Positions 55,601-64,000 of a DNA stretch of 64,000 bases are shown here, one piece after another. Every line of letters starts with the position of its first letter. The stretch's first letter is position 1. The position numbers were made by a program, and so were the translations under genes. The stretch lies in assembly GCA_946811695.1 (NCBI GenBank), contig OX328127.1, positions 47,399,373 through 47,463,372 of the forward strand, given 5' to 3'. The notes below the pieces were generated by a model. It had not been told where the DNA came from. It saw nothing but the letters and a program-made list of their open reading frames with translations, and ran no database searches. The DNA is from Gonocerus acuteangulatus. Its lineage: Eukaryota; Arthropoda; Insecta; Hemiptera; Coreidae.

Positions 55601-58600
55601 ACGGAAGGTTTGGAAAGGTCAGGCAAATGAGATATTGTTTAATGCTTATCAATATTTAGCCAAAGCTAAGGCTGCCAGAAATATTCCCTTAAAAATTCGA
55701 GCATGCGGAATTAAACTTTTGATTGAGCATTGAAATTCAATACACCCTTGTTTTGAACTCAGGTCCTCTAGAACATGTGTCAAGTGCTCTAACCACTGAA
55801 CCAAACGTGCCCCCTAAATATACAAATATTATTATTATTTAAATTTTAACGCCCATTTACTATTAATTACGAATTTCAGGACGGGTTATCTATAGGTTAA
55901 CACCCTTTTCTAGCCGGGATAGGGCTGATGCCTTTTATTTTTTCGAAAGAAAAGCCATAACCTATAGTGGAATCGAACCCACAACCTTAGGCACAGAGTG
56001 CATACGCCTTAGCACTCACGGGCACCGGGCCTCCATAGATATATTAATTTTAAAAAACTGATTTTTCATATTTGTAAAGTATGATTGGCTGCCATGGTGT
56101 AACTTGACACTCTCTCACTGAAGGGCATTACAGTCCTTATAGAATCTGGTCTCTGCCACAATTAGAATAAAATATTTTATTAAGAGACATGAAAAGTTTT
56201 GGGAACTTCGCCTACTTTCCTTAATATCTCGAAAACAGTTGGGAAATCGTGGTAAGTGGATAGAAACTATTCAAAAGCTTACTAAATTCTTCATAATTAA
56301 TGTTCTGAGAAGATTTTCGATTAGTCGATGTCAATCGGAGAAAACGGTGTTTAAAATGAATGTGTTTGTTTTGTTCTTTTGAACGGGTTTTCGTAGTTGT
56401 TTAGCTCACTTTTTAATTGCTTGTTTTAAATTGTATTTATTTTTAGAAACATTTAGAAATTAGAAACATTTTGATAGTTTTGAATACATTGGACAATGAA
56501 ATAAGAATTTCATGTCTGTAGCAGTGGAGCCTGACCAAGCCAGCTTTAGGGTGTTCCAGGTAAAAGGGTATGCAGCTGGCCCTTTGTCTCCGGTCATACA
56601 TCATTTCAAGAAAGATCGGACCAAAATAATGAGTGTTTCTATTTCATTCTTTCCAAATGACACTAGGAATAAGAACGGAACTGCGCTAAGATGATGCAGT
56701 TCCTGCGAGTCGGACTTTTTTGTTTGGGTACTTAGAATTATGGGATTCAGTTGAAACATTTTCTGCATGTTTGAATTTCATCAAAACTAATATGTTGAAA
56801 TTTTGGTTATGTTTGGAGTTAAAGAAGGGTGAGAATAAAATATTTTATTAACAGACATGAAAAGTTTTGGTAACTTTGTATACTTTCGTTAATATCTCGA
56901 AAACGGTTGACAATCTTGGGAAGCGGAAGGTTACCATTCGAAAGCTTACTAAATGCTGTACAAAAAAGGTTCTGAAGAAAATTTTAATTAGGCGATGTCA
57001 ATCGGAGAAATAAGTGCTTAAAACTTTAAAAAAAAAACATATGTTTGCAATCTACGAAGAAAAATCTTAGATTTCTATTCTTCCAAGAATTGCAGATATC
57101 CCCAACTGTAAAGGCCAAAATAGCATATCAAAAGTGTAAAATGGTCAATAAGAACAAGGAGAAACTAGTGGATTCAAAAAACGACTGGTCCAAGCAAACA
57201 GAAAACAGTCAGGTAAACCTTATGCCTCGCTACCTAGTTGTTAAACTCGGCGAAGAGGGGAAAACATTTAATGACGTTAGTCCCTTTGAAATAAGCCGAT
57301 TGATTTCTTCCTTTGGGAAAAACATCAAGGTTAAGAAATTGAGGAAATCCGGCTTATTGTTTTTAGATTCGCCAAATAATGAGGTAACGAGAAAACTACT
57401 TGCTCAAAAAGCACTGAACAAATACAAAATAAGTGTTCAGCCTCACAAGACACTCAATCAAACGAGAGGCGTATTCTTCTGTCCTGAAATAAGAGATCTC
57501 AAAGAAGAGGAGATCCTCCAAGAATTAAAAGAACAGAACGTCTGTAAAATAAGACGACTTGGAGATCCAAAAAAAGAGGTCGGCACTTTTCATGGCGACG
57601 TTTCACAATCCCCAACTTCCAGAGAGGCTCTATATAGGATACATCTCTGTGCCTGTACGTCTTTACGTTCCTCCACCACTCGTCTGCTATCGGTGCGGTT
57701 TACTTGGCCACCATAAGGCTACCTGTGAGAAGGAAGCAGTGTGCCGAAAATGCGCTGAACCGTTGCATGAAAATGAGTGCACAAGGGTTAAGTGTTGTAT
57801 CTGTGGTGATCAACATCGAACGACTGTAAAACTCTGCCCCGTTTATGCAGAAGAATTTGAGGTGAAGAAAATAATGGTACACCAAAACCTTAATTACTTC
57901 GAAGCAAAACGACGGATTAAAAGCACAGGATCAGAGTCATACGCTAGCAAGACGATGAGTACTCCATCTAATACCGAGGCTATAGACAAGCTGACTGCTT
58001 TAGTACTGGTGATGAGTAGAAGGTTAGAAGTCCTGGAGAAGGCGTTGGTCAAGAATCCGGGTGTCCCTGAAGCTGTGCCTCCCACAGGAAAGGCTCCAGT
58101 TCTAAAAGATGCCTCCAGCAGTCTTCGACTCAACGCCGGCTCAGACGAAGAACCAAGAGCACGGATTATACCTGGAAGCCAAGACGAACCCGGAACGAGT
58201 CGTAAATCTCAAGGACGACTGAGCAAAAACAACCCACCAACAGACATACTACAGGACATTAGGAAATATAAAAAACGGTAAAACTGGACAACTATTATTT
58301 TACATTCCTTTTTCTTTATACTTAATGTTTTCTTTAATTTTATCTTAAATGGTGTTTCATAATTCATTTTATCTGATCCCTAACATCAACGCCAATTTAA
58401 TTGTTCTTAAACTATATGGACTTCTATCTTCTAATATAAGAATAAGGTATAGCATTGGTTTTAACCATATGACTAAGTTCTTTCGTAGTTTCCCAAAAAC
58501 TCTTACAATTTTTAAAATTATTTCTTTTAATTACCGTTTTATCTCCTATTTTAAACAAAAATATTTTCTCTGGATATTTTTGTATACAAAAGCTGTATGT

Positions 58601-61600
58601 CTTAGTATTTTATCATGTTTTATAAAATCCCACTTTAGTGTTATCAAAGCAAATTTGCTCCAGTGTGGCTGTTTACTTGTTTTAAATAAACCGTTATTAG
58701 TTTGTAGTTCGAAAATTGGACTTAATTTGAGATTTTGTTTTATATGTTTAGAGCAAAACTAATTTCATGACGATATTACAATGGAATATCAATGGAATCA
58801 CCAGGCATATTTCTGATCTAAAACTCCTCCTCAGCCAGTCCAAATTACAAATCATTGCACTCCAAGAAACACACCTTCAACAAGGTAAGGGAATCAGCAT
58901 ACATGGCTATTCCCTCTACAGAAGAGACTACTCCTTGGGTGGTAGAGCTTGTGGCGGAGTTGCGATATTTGTAGAGGATAGCATCCACAGCGAACCTGTT
59001 CAGCTGAGGACGACTATCCAAGCAGTAGCTGTCTCAGTACATGTTCCTTTTCGTCTAACTGTATGTTGTATTTATCTTCCACCAAGTGAGCCCATAGACG
59101 TTCACGAACTCAATGACTTACTGACACAATTACCGACGCCTTTATTATTCTTAGGAGACCTTAATGCTAAAAGTGCAATGTGGCATTCATTGACCAGCAA
59201 CTATAAAGGCGTTCAATTACAAAATATATTTGAACAAAATGATCTCTTATGCCTCAACAACGACAGACTGACTCACCTTTGCCCAAGAACAGGGACATTC
59301 ACTAATATAGACGTGACGCTCTGTACTCCTGACATTTACACACGGTTTTCTTGGGAAGTGAGTCGCGAACCTCACGGAAGCGATCACTTCCCCATTTTCA
59401 TTACACAGAATTGTCTTAGACACCGTTTTAATGCTAAAAAAAGGTACAATACTAAAAAAGCCGACTGGGACGCTTTCCAGAGCTACGTGACGGACAAACT
59501 ACTAACCTCACAAACAAGAACAATACAAGAACTGAACTCAGTAATTATTGAAGCGGCTAACGTAAGCATACCAATGACCAAGGACAAATACAAAACAACA
59601 CCTGTTCCTTGGTGGAAGGATGATTGCAAGACAGCAGTTAGAGATCGAAGAAGGGCCCTCAATTTATTCCGTAGAAATCCATCTGAAGTCAATCTTCAAA
59701 ATTATAAAAGAAAAAAGGCGAAGGCCCAATGGACTATTAAAACCAGTAAAAAGAAATGTTGGGTAGATTTTTTGTCCAACATGAACAGAAACACACCCAA
59801 ACAAGAGATATGGACCAAGATAAGACAAATACAGCATAGAAATTACAGACCCCCTATTTCTGGTATTGAATACTTAAACGACATAGTAACTAACCAACAT
59901 GAAATTAGTAACATAATAGGGAGTTATTTCGCAACAATATCAAGCAATGACAACTACAATAATCATTTTTTACAATACCGACTTAACGCAGAAAACATGT
60001 CCCTTCCCATTACTGACGAACATGACCACCCCTTGAATGATTACTTTACTATAAACGAACTACAACATGTACTGTCGACAGTTCATCCCACATCTCCAGG
60101 ACCTGACGGACTGACTTACGATATGTACAAAAATCTACCCAACATAGGCCTCGTCACGCTCCTTGATATATTCAATGACATCTATCAGAGCGGTGCCTAT
60201 CCTCACTTCTGGAATGAGTCTGTAGTAGTTCCTATATTGAAGAAAGGGAAAGATAGCAAACTACCTTCGAGTTTCAGACCAATTAGTATGACAAATTGCT
60301 GTAGCAAACTTCTTGAAAAGATTGTCAACAAAAGACTAATTTGGTTTCTGGAACATAATAACTTAATTTCAGCTTACCAATGTGGTTTCCGGCCCCAGCA
60401 TTCTACAACCCACCATATCGCTAGAGTCGAAAATGACATCTTAAATGCCTTTTTAAACAAGAAATCAGTTCTTGCTGTATCTTTAGACCTTGAAAAGGCC
60501 TATGACAGGGTATGGAGAAGACTGATCCTATCACAGATGCTTGAATGGGGAGTCCAAGGTAAAGTCTTGAAGTATTTGCACCGCTATCTTTCCAACAGAA
60601 TATTCAGGGTGAGAATAGGCACTGCTCTCTCAGATGTATTTCTGCAGGAGAATGGAGTGCCTCAAGGAGGTGTACTGAGTACTACTCTGTTTAATATCGC
60701 TGTAAATTCCGTCATAGGCTGTATTTCCCATGGAGTGTCTTATTGTCAGTATGCTGATGACCTCCTGATTTACACCTCATATTCACGACTTGACAAGGGA
60801 CAACAACAAATACAGGCTTCATTAAAAAATTTAGAAAAATGGTGTACTAAAACTGGGTTTCAATTCTCTAACGATAAGACGAAATATATAATATTCTCCA
60901 GGAAAAGAGGAAACCAAATTGCCCAATTATCATTACACCAGAAAGCCATCGACGGAACTGACTTACTCACATTTCTGGGAATGACATTAGACAGAAAACT
61001 GACGTGGTTACCTCACCTAAAGGGACTTCTTACCAAATGCAAGACATCCTTGAATCTGCTAAGAATCCTTAGTAATACTAAATGGGGTGCTGACAAATGT
61101 ACCATGCTCACATTCTATCGTTCCTATACCAGGTCTCTTCTGGATTATGGTTGTGTAGCATATTCATCTGCCAGTCCAACCGCTCTTAAACTACTCAACA
61201 CCATACACAACACTGGACTAAGGCTTGCGACAGGAGCATTTAGGACCAGTCCTTCAGAAAGCCTGTGTGCATTAGCTGGCGAACCACCATTGCACATCAG
61301 GCGTCGAATGGTGTGCTCTAAATTTATTTTAAGGTCGAAAGGACTCGGTACACCATGTGTAACCGATTTTTTAAATAACCCAAATTTTAACAAATACTTA
61401 ATGGCAAACTACAGAAGGAAACCATTAATTGTAAGAGTTTTAGAAGATAGAAGATTCCACATCCTGACAGAAACAGCAATCATCCCAAACACATTCACTG
61501 ACATTCCACCTTGGAGAGTAAAGAACTTAAGGATTGACTTAACATTAACAAAATACAAAAAGACTGACCCAACTTCTACTGTATTTTATAAAAATCTAGT

Positions 61601-63310
61601 AAACTTAATGATGCGACAGGATACTGACACGTTGTACATTTGCAGTGACGGTTCCAAGACTAAATTCGGAACAGGAGCAGCTGCAATTGTTGACGACAAC
61701 ACTTACCTACTGAAACTACCCGACGAGACGACTGTATATACAGCTGAACTGCACGGAATACTGTTAGCACTAACAAACGTTCAAGACAGAATTAATCGAC
61801 ACATAACTGTTTGCACTGACTCCTTAAGTTCGTTACTCTCCATCCAAAACATGTACAGTACACATCCAATCATCAGTAACATATTATCACAAATATATAA
61901 ACTACAAAACAATAATGCACACATTACGTTGCTATGGTTACCTGGACACGAAGACATCAAACTCAGTACTGCCGTCGACTTACAAGCAAAACTAGCCACT
62001 CAAAGACCAACCTTTGACTTACATACTGTGACTTCATCGGACTTATACAAAACATTACTGACTTACATTCAGTACGAATGGGAAAGTGAGTGGTATCAAG
62101 CAGAAACAAAGTTAAGAGAAATTAAAAATACAACGAAAGCCTGGTCAAAGGAACACTTCTCTCGACGAGATGATGTTATTTTAACCAGGCTTCGGATTGG
62201 ACACACTCTACTTACCCATTCGTACTTACTAGAAAGAAAGGACAGACCAACCTGTAAATACTGCAATGAGACTCTGACAGTTAAACATATACTTACAAAC
62301 TGCAGGTGACTCATTAACTTAAATATCCCCCACGACTTACTGACAGAGGGTAGCCCACACATCCGTACAATCCTCAAACATTTGAAAAACACACATTTAT
62401 ACAACAAGCTGTAAATAGTTCACTTAACTTTCACATCCACTATTTCAAAATTTTATGTTTACATCTAATTATTACTTTAGTGTTACTATTTGTTCTGTTT
62501 TTATTTTATTTATTTTTTTATTTGTTTTTATTTTTTTATTTTTTTTTTTGTTTACTTTATCTTCTTTTTCCCGTTTTGTTAACATTTAAGTTCTTTAATT
62601 ATTCATTTACCTTTTCTTTTCTTCTTCTTTTTTTTTTTTTTTTTTTTTTTTTTCTTGACGTAACAAACATAAAATGAGTTTGTCGCCAATGTTGCGATGC
62701 TCAACAATGAAATAAAATAAATAAAAAATAAAATAAAACTTTAAAGTAATTGATTTCGTTTATTCGAACGGTTCTTTTTGTCTGTTTTATTCCTTGTTAT
62801 TTTTAATTGCTTATAGTTGGATAATGTATTTGACAATAAAACAGGTTAAGTAAAATAACAAAAACAATTTGTTGTTAGAAACATAGATTTCCAAGATTTG
62901 AAGACCTTTTAACTAGCGGGGGCCTTTCTGGGGTTGGCCGACCCATCCAGGTAAGATCATAAATCAAGACCTTTCAAGACTGGTGGAACCAAAATAACTG
63001 TTTCTATTTTAATCTTTCCAAATTAGACTAGGGATAAGAACGGAACCGCGCTAAGATGATGCAGTTCCTGCGAGTCGGACTTTTTTTCTTGGTGTATCAA
63101 TTTGAAATTGTCTGAGTTATACTCTCCTTTTGAATTAGTAAAGCTTACATACAGCTTATTTTAGTACATCGTCTAGTTGATGAAGAATGATCATATATTA
63201 TTTATTATTATTATTTTTTTTTTCTTTTCAGATTAAAAGGTTTTGTGCAGGACAGCGAAGATGTAGTCCCATGTCTGAAGCTTGTGGAATCAATGTCAAA
63301 GAAAAAATAG
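47604..63310 (+). CDS. Cut8: Cut8/STS1-type nuclear proteasome tether, 6 coding exons, 349 aa
   Basis: Exons 47604-47712, 51833-52134, 53154-53321, 53571-53732, 54882-55111 and 63232-63310 join in frame to TAG. Fission yeast Cut8 anchors 26S proteasomes at the nuclear envelope, and the family occurs in animals, including Drosophila. The N-terminal half (1-165) is low-complexity, Pro/Ser/Thr/Arg-rich with SP/TP sites and basic patches (EKKR, AKRLR), as expected of the disordered proteasome-binding part. The helical Cut8 domain covers about 167-345: VYPKEQLLDLIQGLISRHP, PDLRPIGDRLHELRRNIFKA, then WEYVIEFALMAWEAVAGTPV + WENPPHN and RRHCFRFLA. ATG 47,604 is the first ATG in frame (AAAACATGG). ATG 53,157 could start a short form holding only the domain. 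The 8.1-kb last intron carries a whole LINE. Confidence 0.88.
47713..50650. other. Cut8 intron 1, no further exon recognised
   Basis: AT-rich with long A/T runs (49,633-49,659). An open stretch at about 49,869-50,010 (LNLLIARSGQPGSTLALFGA) has exon-like composition, but it cannot be spliced in frame here. Confidence 0.5.
50655..50790. repeat. Short fold-back repeat with a hammerhead-like remnant
   Basis: CGGCATGCTCTACAGGAGCC...GCCGAA arms. The minus strand reads TTGAAGAAGGC...GCCGAAACAGCC. Confidence 0.55.
51833..52134 (+). CDS. Cut8: Cut8 coding exon 2
   Basis: Acceptor TTTATTTTAG; donor CGG|GTAAAG. Residues 37-137 contain TWSPD, STPRKR and TPTPEKKR. An unspliced reading would stop four codons later. 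Confidence 0.83.
52809..52928. mobile_element. TTAA-flanked MITE (piggyBac type), 120 bp
   Basis: TTAA at 52,805 and 52,929; inverted ends CTCTTTGACATAAAAATGA / CCTTTTGACATACAATGA. Confidence 0.85.
53154..53321 (+). CDS. Cut8: Cut8 coding exon 3
   Basis: Acceptor AATAATAG; donor GAG|GTATTT; phase 0 at both ends, 56 residues (138-193). The Cut8 domain begins here (ALRVYPKEQLLDLIQGL). Confidence 0.85.
53571..53732 (+). CDS. Cut8: Cut8 coding exon 4
   Basis: Acceptor TTTTTCCAG; donor AAG|GTCATT (weak); 54 residues (194-247), phase 0. Contains LHELRRNIFKALP and YTRASTHVLAFK. Confidence 0.86.
54047..54353 (-). mobile_element. tRNA-derived SINE, second family
   Basis: Reverse copy of the SINE at 38,994: on the minus strand GGGGCGAGGTTAGTTCAGTG...GAGTTCAAATCCCGAG, through GGTGCTAATGACTCTC, to CGGGACTGATTTTTTT. 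Lies in Cut8 intron 4. Confidence 0.87.
54882..55111 (+). CDS. Cut8: Cut8 coding exon 5
   Basis: Acceptor TATTTTCCAG; donor AA|GTAAGT; residues 248-323. The most conserved part, with EYVIEFALMAWEAV, WENPPHNAPRRHCFRFLA and the QWEYV and WTQEQL helices. Confidence 0.9.
55740..55816 (-). mobile_element. SINE head fragment, second family
   Basis: Minus strand GGGGGCACGTTTGGTTCAGT...GAGGACCTGAGTTCAAAAC: the tRNA-like head only. Confidence 0.7.
55850..56037 (-). mobile_element. tRNA-derived SINE, third family
   Basis: Minus strand: GGTGCCCGTGAGTGCTAAGG (A-box region), GTGGGTTCGATTCCAC (B box), then a body with AACCTATAGATAACCCGTC. Its tail piece recurs alone at 36.6 and 41.7 kb. Confidence 0.75.
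56160..57030 (-). mobile_element. Repeat family A, left part, with an embedded mariner-end block
   Basis: Contains TAGAATAAAATATTTTATTA, ATGTCAATCGGAGAAA and, from 56,722, another unit. Between them 56,640-56,722 is the mariner-end block. The family resumes at 62,746, past the LINE. Confidence 0.7.
57141..58281 (+). pseudogene. LINE ORF1 (gag-like, zinc knuckles), one frameshift
   Basis: From ATG 57,141 the frame encodes a basic protein with PRYLVVKLGEEGKTFNDVSP and an RNA-binding-like middle. It shifts near 57,587-57,590 (one extra T in a T-run) into the frame that carries three knuckles: CYRCGLLGHHKATC (57,685-57,726), CRKC...NECTRVKC and CCICGDQHRTTVKLC. Then a Ser/Pro-rich tail. Joined length is about 380 residues. 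It would coat the LINE RNA. Confidence 0.85.
58767..62309 (+). CDS. LINE ORF2: AP endonuclease, reverse transcriptase, RNase H (premature stop)
   Basis: 1180 residues. Endonuclease 1-225 (LQWNINGI, ALQETHL, LGDLNAKSAMWH, SDHFPIF at 205). RT about 430-730 (FRPISM at 503, LDLEKAYDRVW, GVPQGGVLS, YADD at 662-665). RNase H about 955-1080 with D961 (CSDGSK), E994, D1018 (TDS); the last box reads PGHEDIKLSTAVD rather than the usual form. A CysCysHisCys cluster ends it (CKYC...HILTNC). A TGA follows; the frame then continues 34 codons to TAA at 62,414 with sequence resembling the tail of the copy at 9.5 kb, so the TGA looks like a mutation. It acts in target-primed reverse transcription. Confidence 0.93.
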   Translation: MTILQWNINGITRHISDLKLLLSQSKLQIIALQETHLQQGKGISIHGYSLYRRDYSLGGRACGGVAIFVEDSIHSEPVQLRTTIQAVAVSVHVPFRLTVCCIYLPPSEPIDVHELNDLLTQLPTPLLFLGDLNAKSAMWHSLTSNYKGVQLQNIFEQNDLLCLNNDRLTHLCPRTGTFTNIDVTLCTPDIYTRFSWEVSREPHGSDHFPIFITQNCLRHRFNAKKRYNTKKADWDAFQSYVTDKLLTSQTRTIQELNSVIIEAANVSIPMTKDKYKTTPVPWWKDDCKTAVRDRRRALNLFRRNPSEVNLQNYKRKKAKAQWTIKTSKKKCWVDFLSNMNRNTPKQEIWTKIRQIQHRNYRPPISGIEYLNDIVTNQHEISNIIGSYFATISSNDNYNNHFLQYRLNAENMSLPITDEHDHPLNDYFTINELQHVLSTVHPTSPGPDGLTYDMYKNLPNIGLVTLLDIFNDIYQSGAYPHFWNESVVVPILKKGKDSKLPSSFRPISMTNCCSKLLEKIVNKRLIWFLEHNNLISAYQCGFRPQHSTTHHIARVENDILNAFLNKKSVLAVSLDLEKAYDRVWRRLILSQMLEWGVQGKVLKYLHRYLSNRIFRVRIGTALSDVFLQENGVPQGGVLSTTLFNIAVNSVIGCISHGVSYCQYADDLLIYTSYSRLDKGQQQIQASLKNLEKWCTKTGFQFSNDKTKYIIFSRKRGNQIAQLSLHQKAIDGTDLLTFLGMTLDRKLTWLPHLKGLLTKCKTSLNLLRILSNTKWGADKCTMLTFYRSYTRSLLDYGCVAYSSASPTALKLLNTIHNTGLRLATGAFRTSPSESLCALAGEPPLHIRRRMVCSKFILRSKGLGTPCVTDFLNNPNFNKYLMANYRRKPLIVRVLEDRRFHILTETAIIPNTFTDIPPWRVKNLRIDLTLTKYKKTDPTSTVFYKNLVNLMMRQDTDTLYICSDGSKTKFGTGAAAIVDDNTYLLKLPDETTVYTAELHGILLALTNVQDRINRHITVCTDSLSSLLSIQNMYSTHPIISNILSQIYKLQNNNAHITLLWLPGHEDIKLSTAVDLQAKLATQRPTFDLHTVTSSDLYKTLLTYIQYEWESEWYQAETKLREIKNTTKAWSKEHFSRRDDVILTRLRIGHTLLTHSYLLERKDRPTCKYCNETLTVKHILTNCR
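62734..62900 (-). mobile_element. Repeat family A, right part
   Basis: Continues the sequence interrupted by the LINE: GTAATTGATTTCGTTTATTC, then GACAATAAAACAGGTTAAGT, as at 5.9-6.0 and 32.7-33.2 kb. Confidence 0.75.
62955..63087. mobile_element. mariner-end block
   Basis: GATAAGAACGGAACCGCGCT + AAGATGATGCAGTTCCTGCG and a T-run: nearly identical to 56,640-56,722 and to the ends of the 3.7-kb MITE. Confidence 0.75.
63232..63310 (+). CDS. Cut8: Cut8 coding exon 6 (stop codon)
   Basis: Acceptor TTTCTTTTCAG; residues 324-349, LKGFVQDSEDVVPCLKLVES and a Lys-rich end. AATAAA signals follow at 63,508 and 63,517. Confidence 0.85.
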
Positions 63311-64000
63311 ACCAACCACTACTGTATCACAGAGATATTTTATCTTTAAACTTTTAAAATTTGACAAAACTGTGTGACCTGATCCAGTGCCTTTTGAAAG
63401 TAATTTGTACAGTCCATTAATTTTAATTTTGAAGCAGTGTAGAATTTTTGTTTCCACTATAAAGTGTTGATATTAGGGACAAAAAGTTTTAGGGCTAAAA
63501 GGAAACAAATAAAAGGAATAAATTTAGTTAGTTTATAGTCATTAATGGAATAAAAATTGTAAAAGGCCAGGTAGTGTTTAATTATTTTTTTTACTGGCCA
63601 GAACCATCACCGTGTGATAGTTGTAACAATTTACGCTTTTCAACTGTTGAGTTTTCATTATTTGTTGTTTATTTATCTTAAAGATGGCTGGTTTGTGGGA
63701 TTTTGTTGCTACTACTTATAGTTTTTGTTTTCTCCAATACCAAATGTTCACCAAATACTGATCCCTTATTTTGTATAAGTTACAATTTAATTTTTGTGAA
63801 AGCTATTGTCTGGAAAATATCAGTGGTTTCAGAACGATATATTTTATCAATATTTTTATTTATTTATTTTTCATATATTATTGTATTTTACACATTATTT
63901 TCTTCTTTAACTTTCTGAGACTGATTATTAAGTAAAATAATGTAATATATTAATATATAAGAAAAAATTTAAAACAATTTTGTTTATGAATACTTATTAC
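63311..64000 (+). other. Cut8 3' UTR and downstream
   Basis: AATAAA at 63,508 and 63,517 (and AATAAAA near 63,548) are candidate poly(A) signals. No further gene seen to the window end. Confidence 0.55.

Larger units (their letters stand above)
57031..62733 (+). mobile_element. Non-LTR retrotransposon (I-type, EN-RT-RNase H), nearly full length
   Basis: Bounded by the 12-bp duplication TAAAACTTTAAA (57,019-57,030 and 62,734-62,745). Uninterrupted copies of the host repeat at 31.9-33.1 kb show the joined site. Order: about 110 bp of 5' UTR, gag-like ORF1, about 485 bp spacer, ORF2 (endonuclease, RT, RNase H), 3' UTR, and an AAATA-type tail instead of plain poly(A). A frameshift in ORF1 and a premature stop in ORF2 probably make it inactive. 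It sits in the last Cut8 intron, sense to the gene. Confidence 0.9.

Noticed and set aside
58349..58762. Third ORF of the LINE between ORF1 and ORF2
   Set aside because: Phe/Ile/Lys-biased composition of AT-rich spacer; no motif and no precedent in this LINE group.

Overview
This is eukaryotic, AT-rich nuclear DNA with spliceosomal introns. The gene content and repeat types (Helitron, mariner, piggyBac-type MITEs, tRNA-derived SINEs, I-type LINEs) point to an arthropod, most likely an insect. The species cannot be told from the sequence.

Two host genes lie head to head around about 46.8 kb. On the minus strand, ten coding exons between 42,686 and 8,335 join in frame into a predicted 429-residue protein of the GPATCH2/GPATCH2L family; it has the family core but no G-patch domain. 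On the plus strand, a non-coding first exon (ending about 47,013) and six coding exons between 47,604 and 63,310 join into a 349-residue Cut8/STS1-type protein, the tether that holds the proteasome at the nucleus. Between the two genes is a short CpG-containing segment with a CCAAT box and an E2F-like site, a likely bidirectional promoter.

Almost everything else is mobile DNA in introns and flanks. From left to right: a non-autonomous Helitron with long internal inverted arms (85-929); a long-TIR mariner-type MITE (3.7-4.3 kb); a repeat family with a tandem ~350-bp unit, an (AT)n tract and a terminal hairpin (5.2-7.1 kb, again at 22.2, 31.9-33.1 and 56-57 kb); a short LTR retrotransposon with a gag-like ORF and no pol (10.3-14.1 kb); LINE fragments (9.5, 14.8-16.4, 25.3-26.6, 28.5 kb); a pogo/Tigger-like MITE (17.1 kb); several TTAA-flanked piggyBac-like elements (18.9, 23.0, 23.7, 38.4, 52.8 kb); fold-back elements (21.7, 29.1, 31.5, 42.0 kb); two mariner transposase pseudogenes (34.9-36.0, 37.5-38.2 kb); a 144-bp minisatellite (40.3-40.9 kb); and, inside the last Cut8 intron, a nearly full-length 5.7-kb LINE (57,031-62,733) with a 12-bp target duplication that splits an older repeat.

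The least expected signal is a set of hammerhead-ribozyme-like cores spread over both strands, most of them in fold-back repeats. This is the pattern known from Penelope-like elements and retrozymes. The best cases are near 42.04, 42.34 and 43.37 kb.
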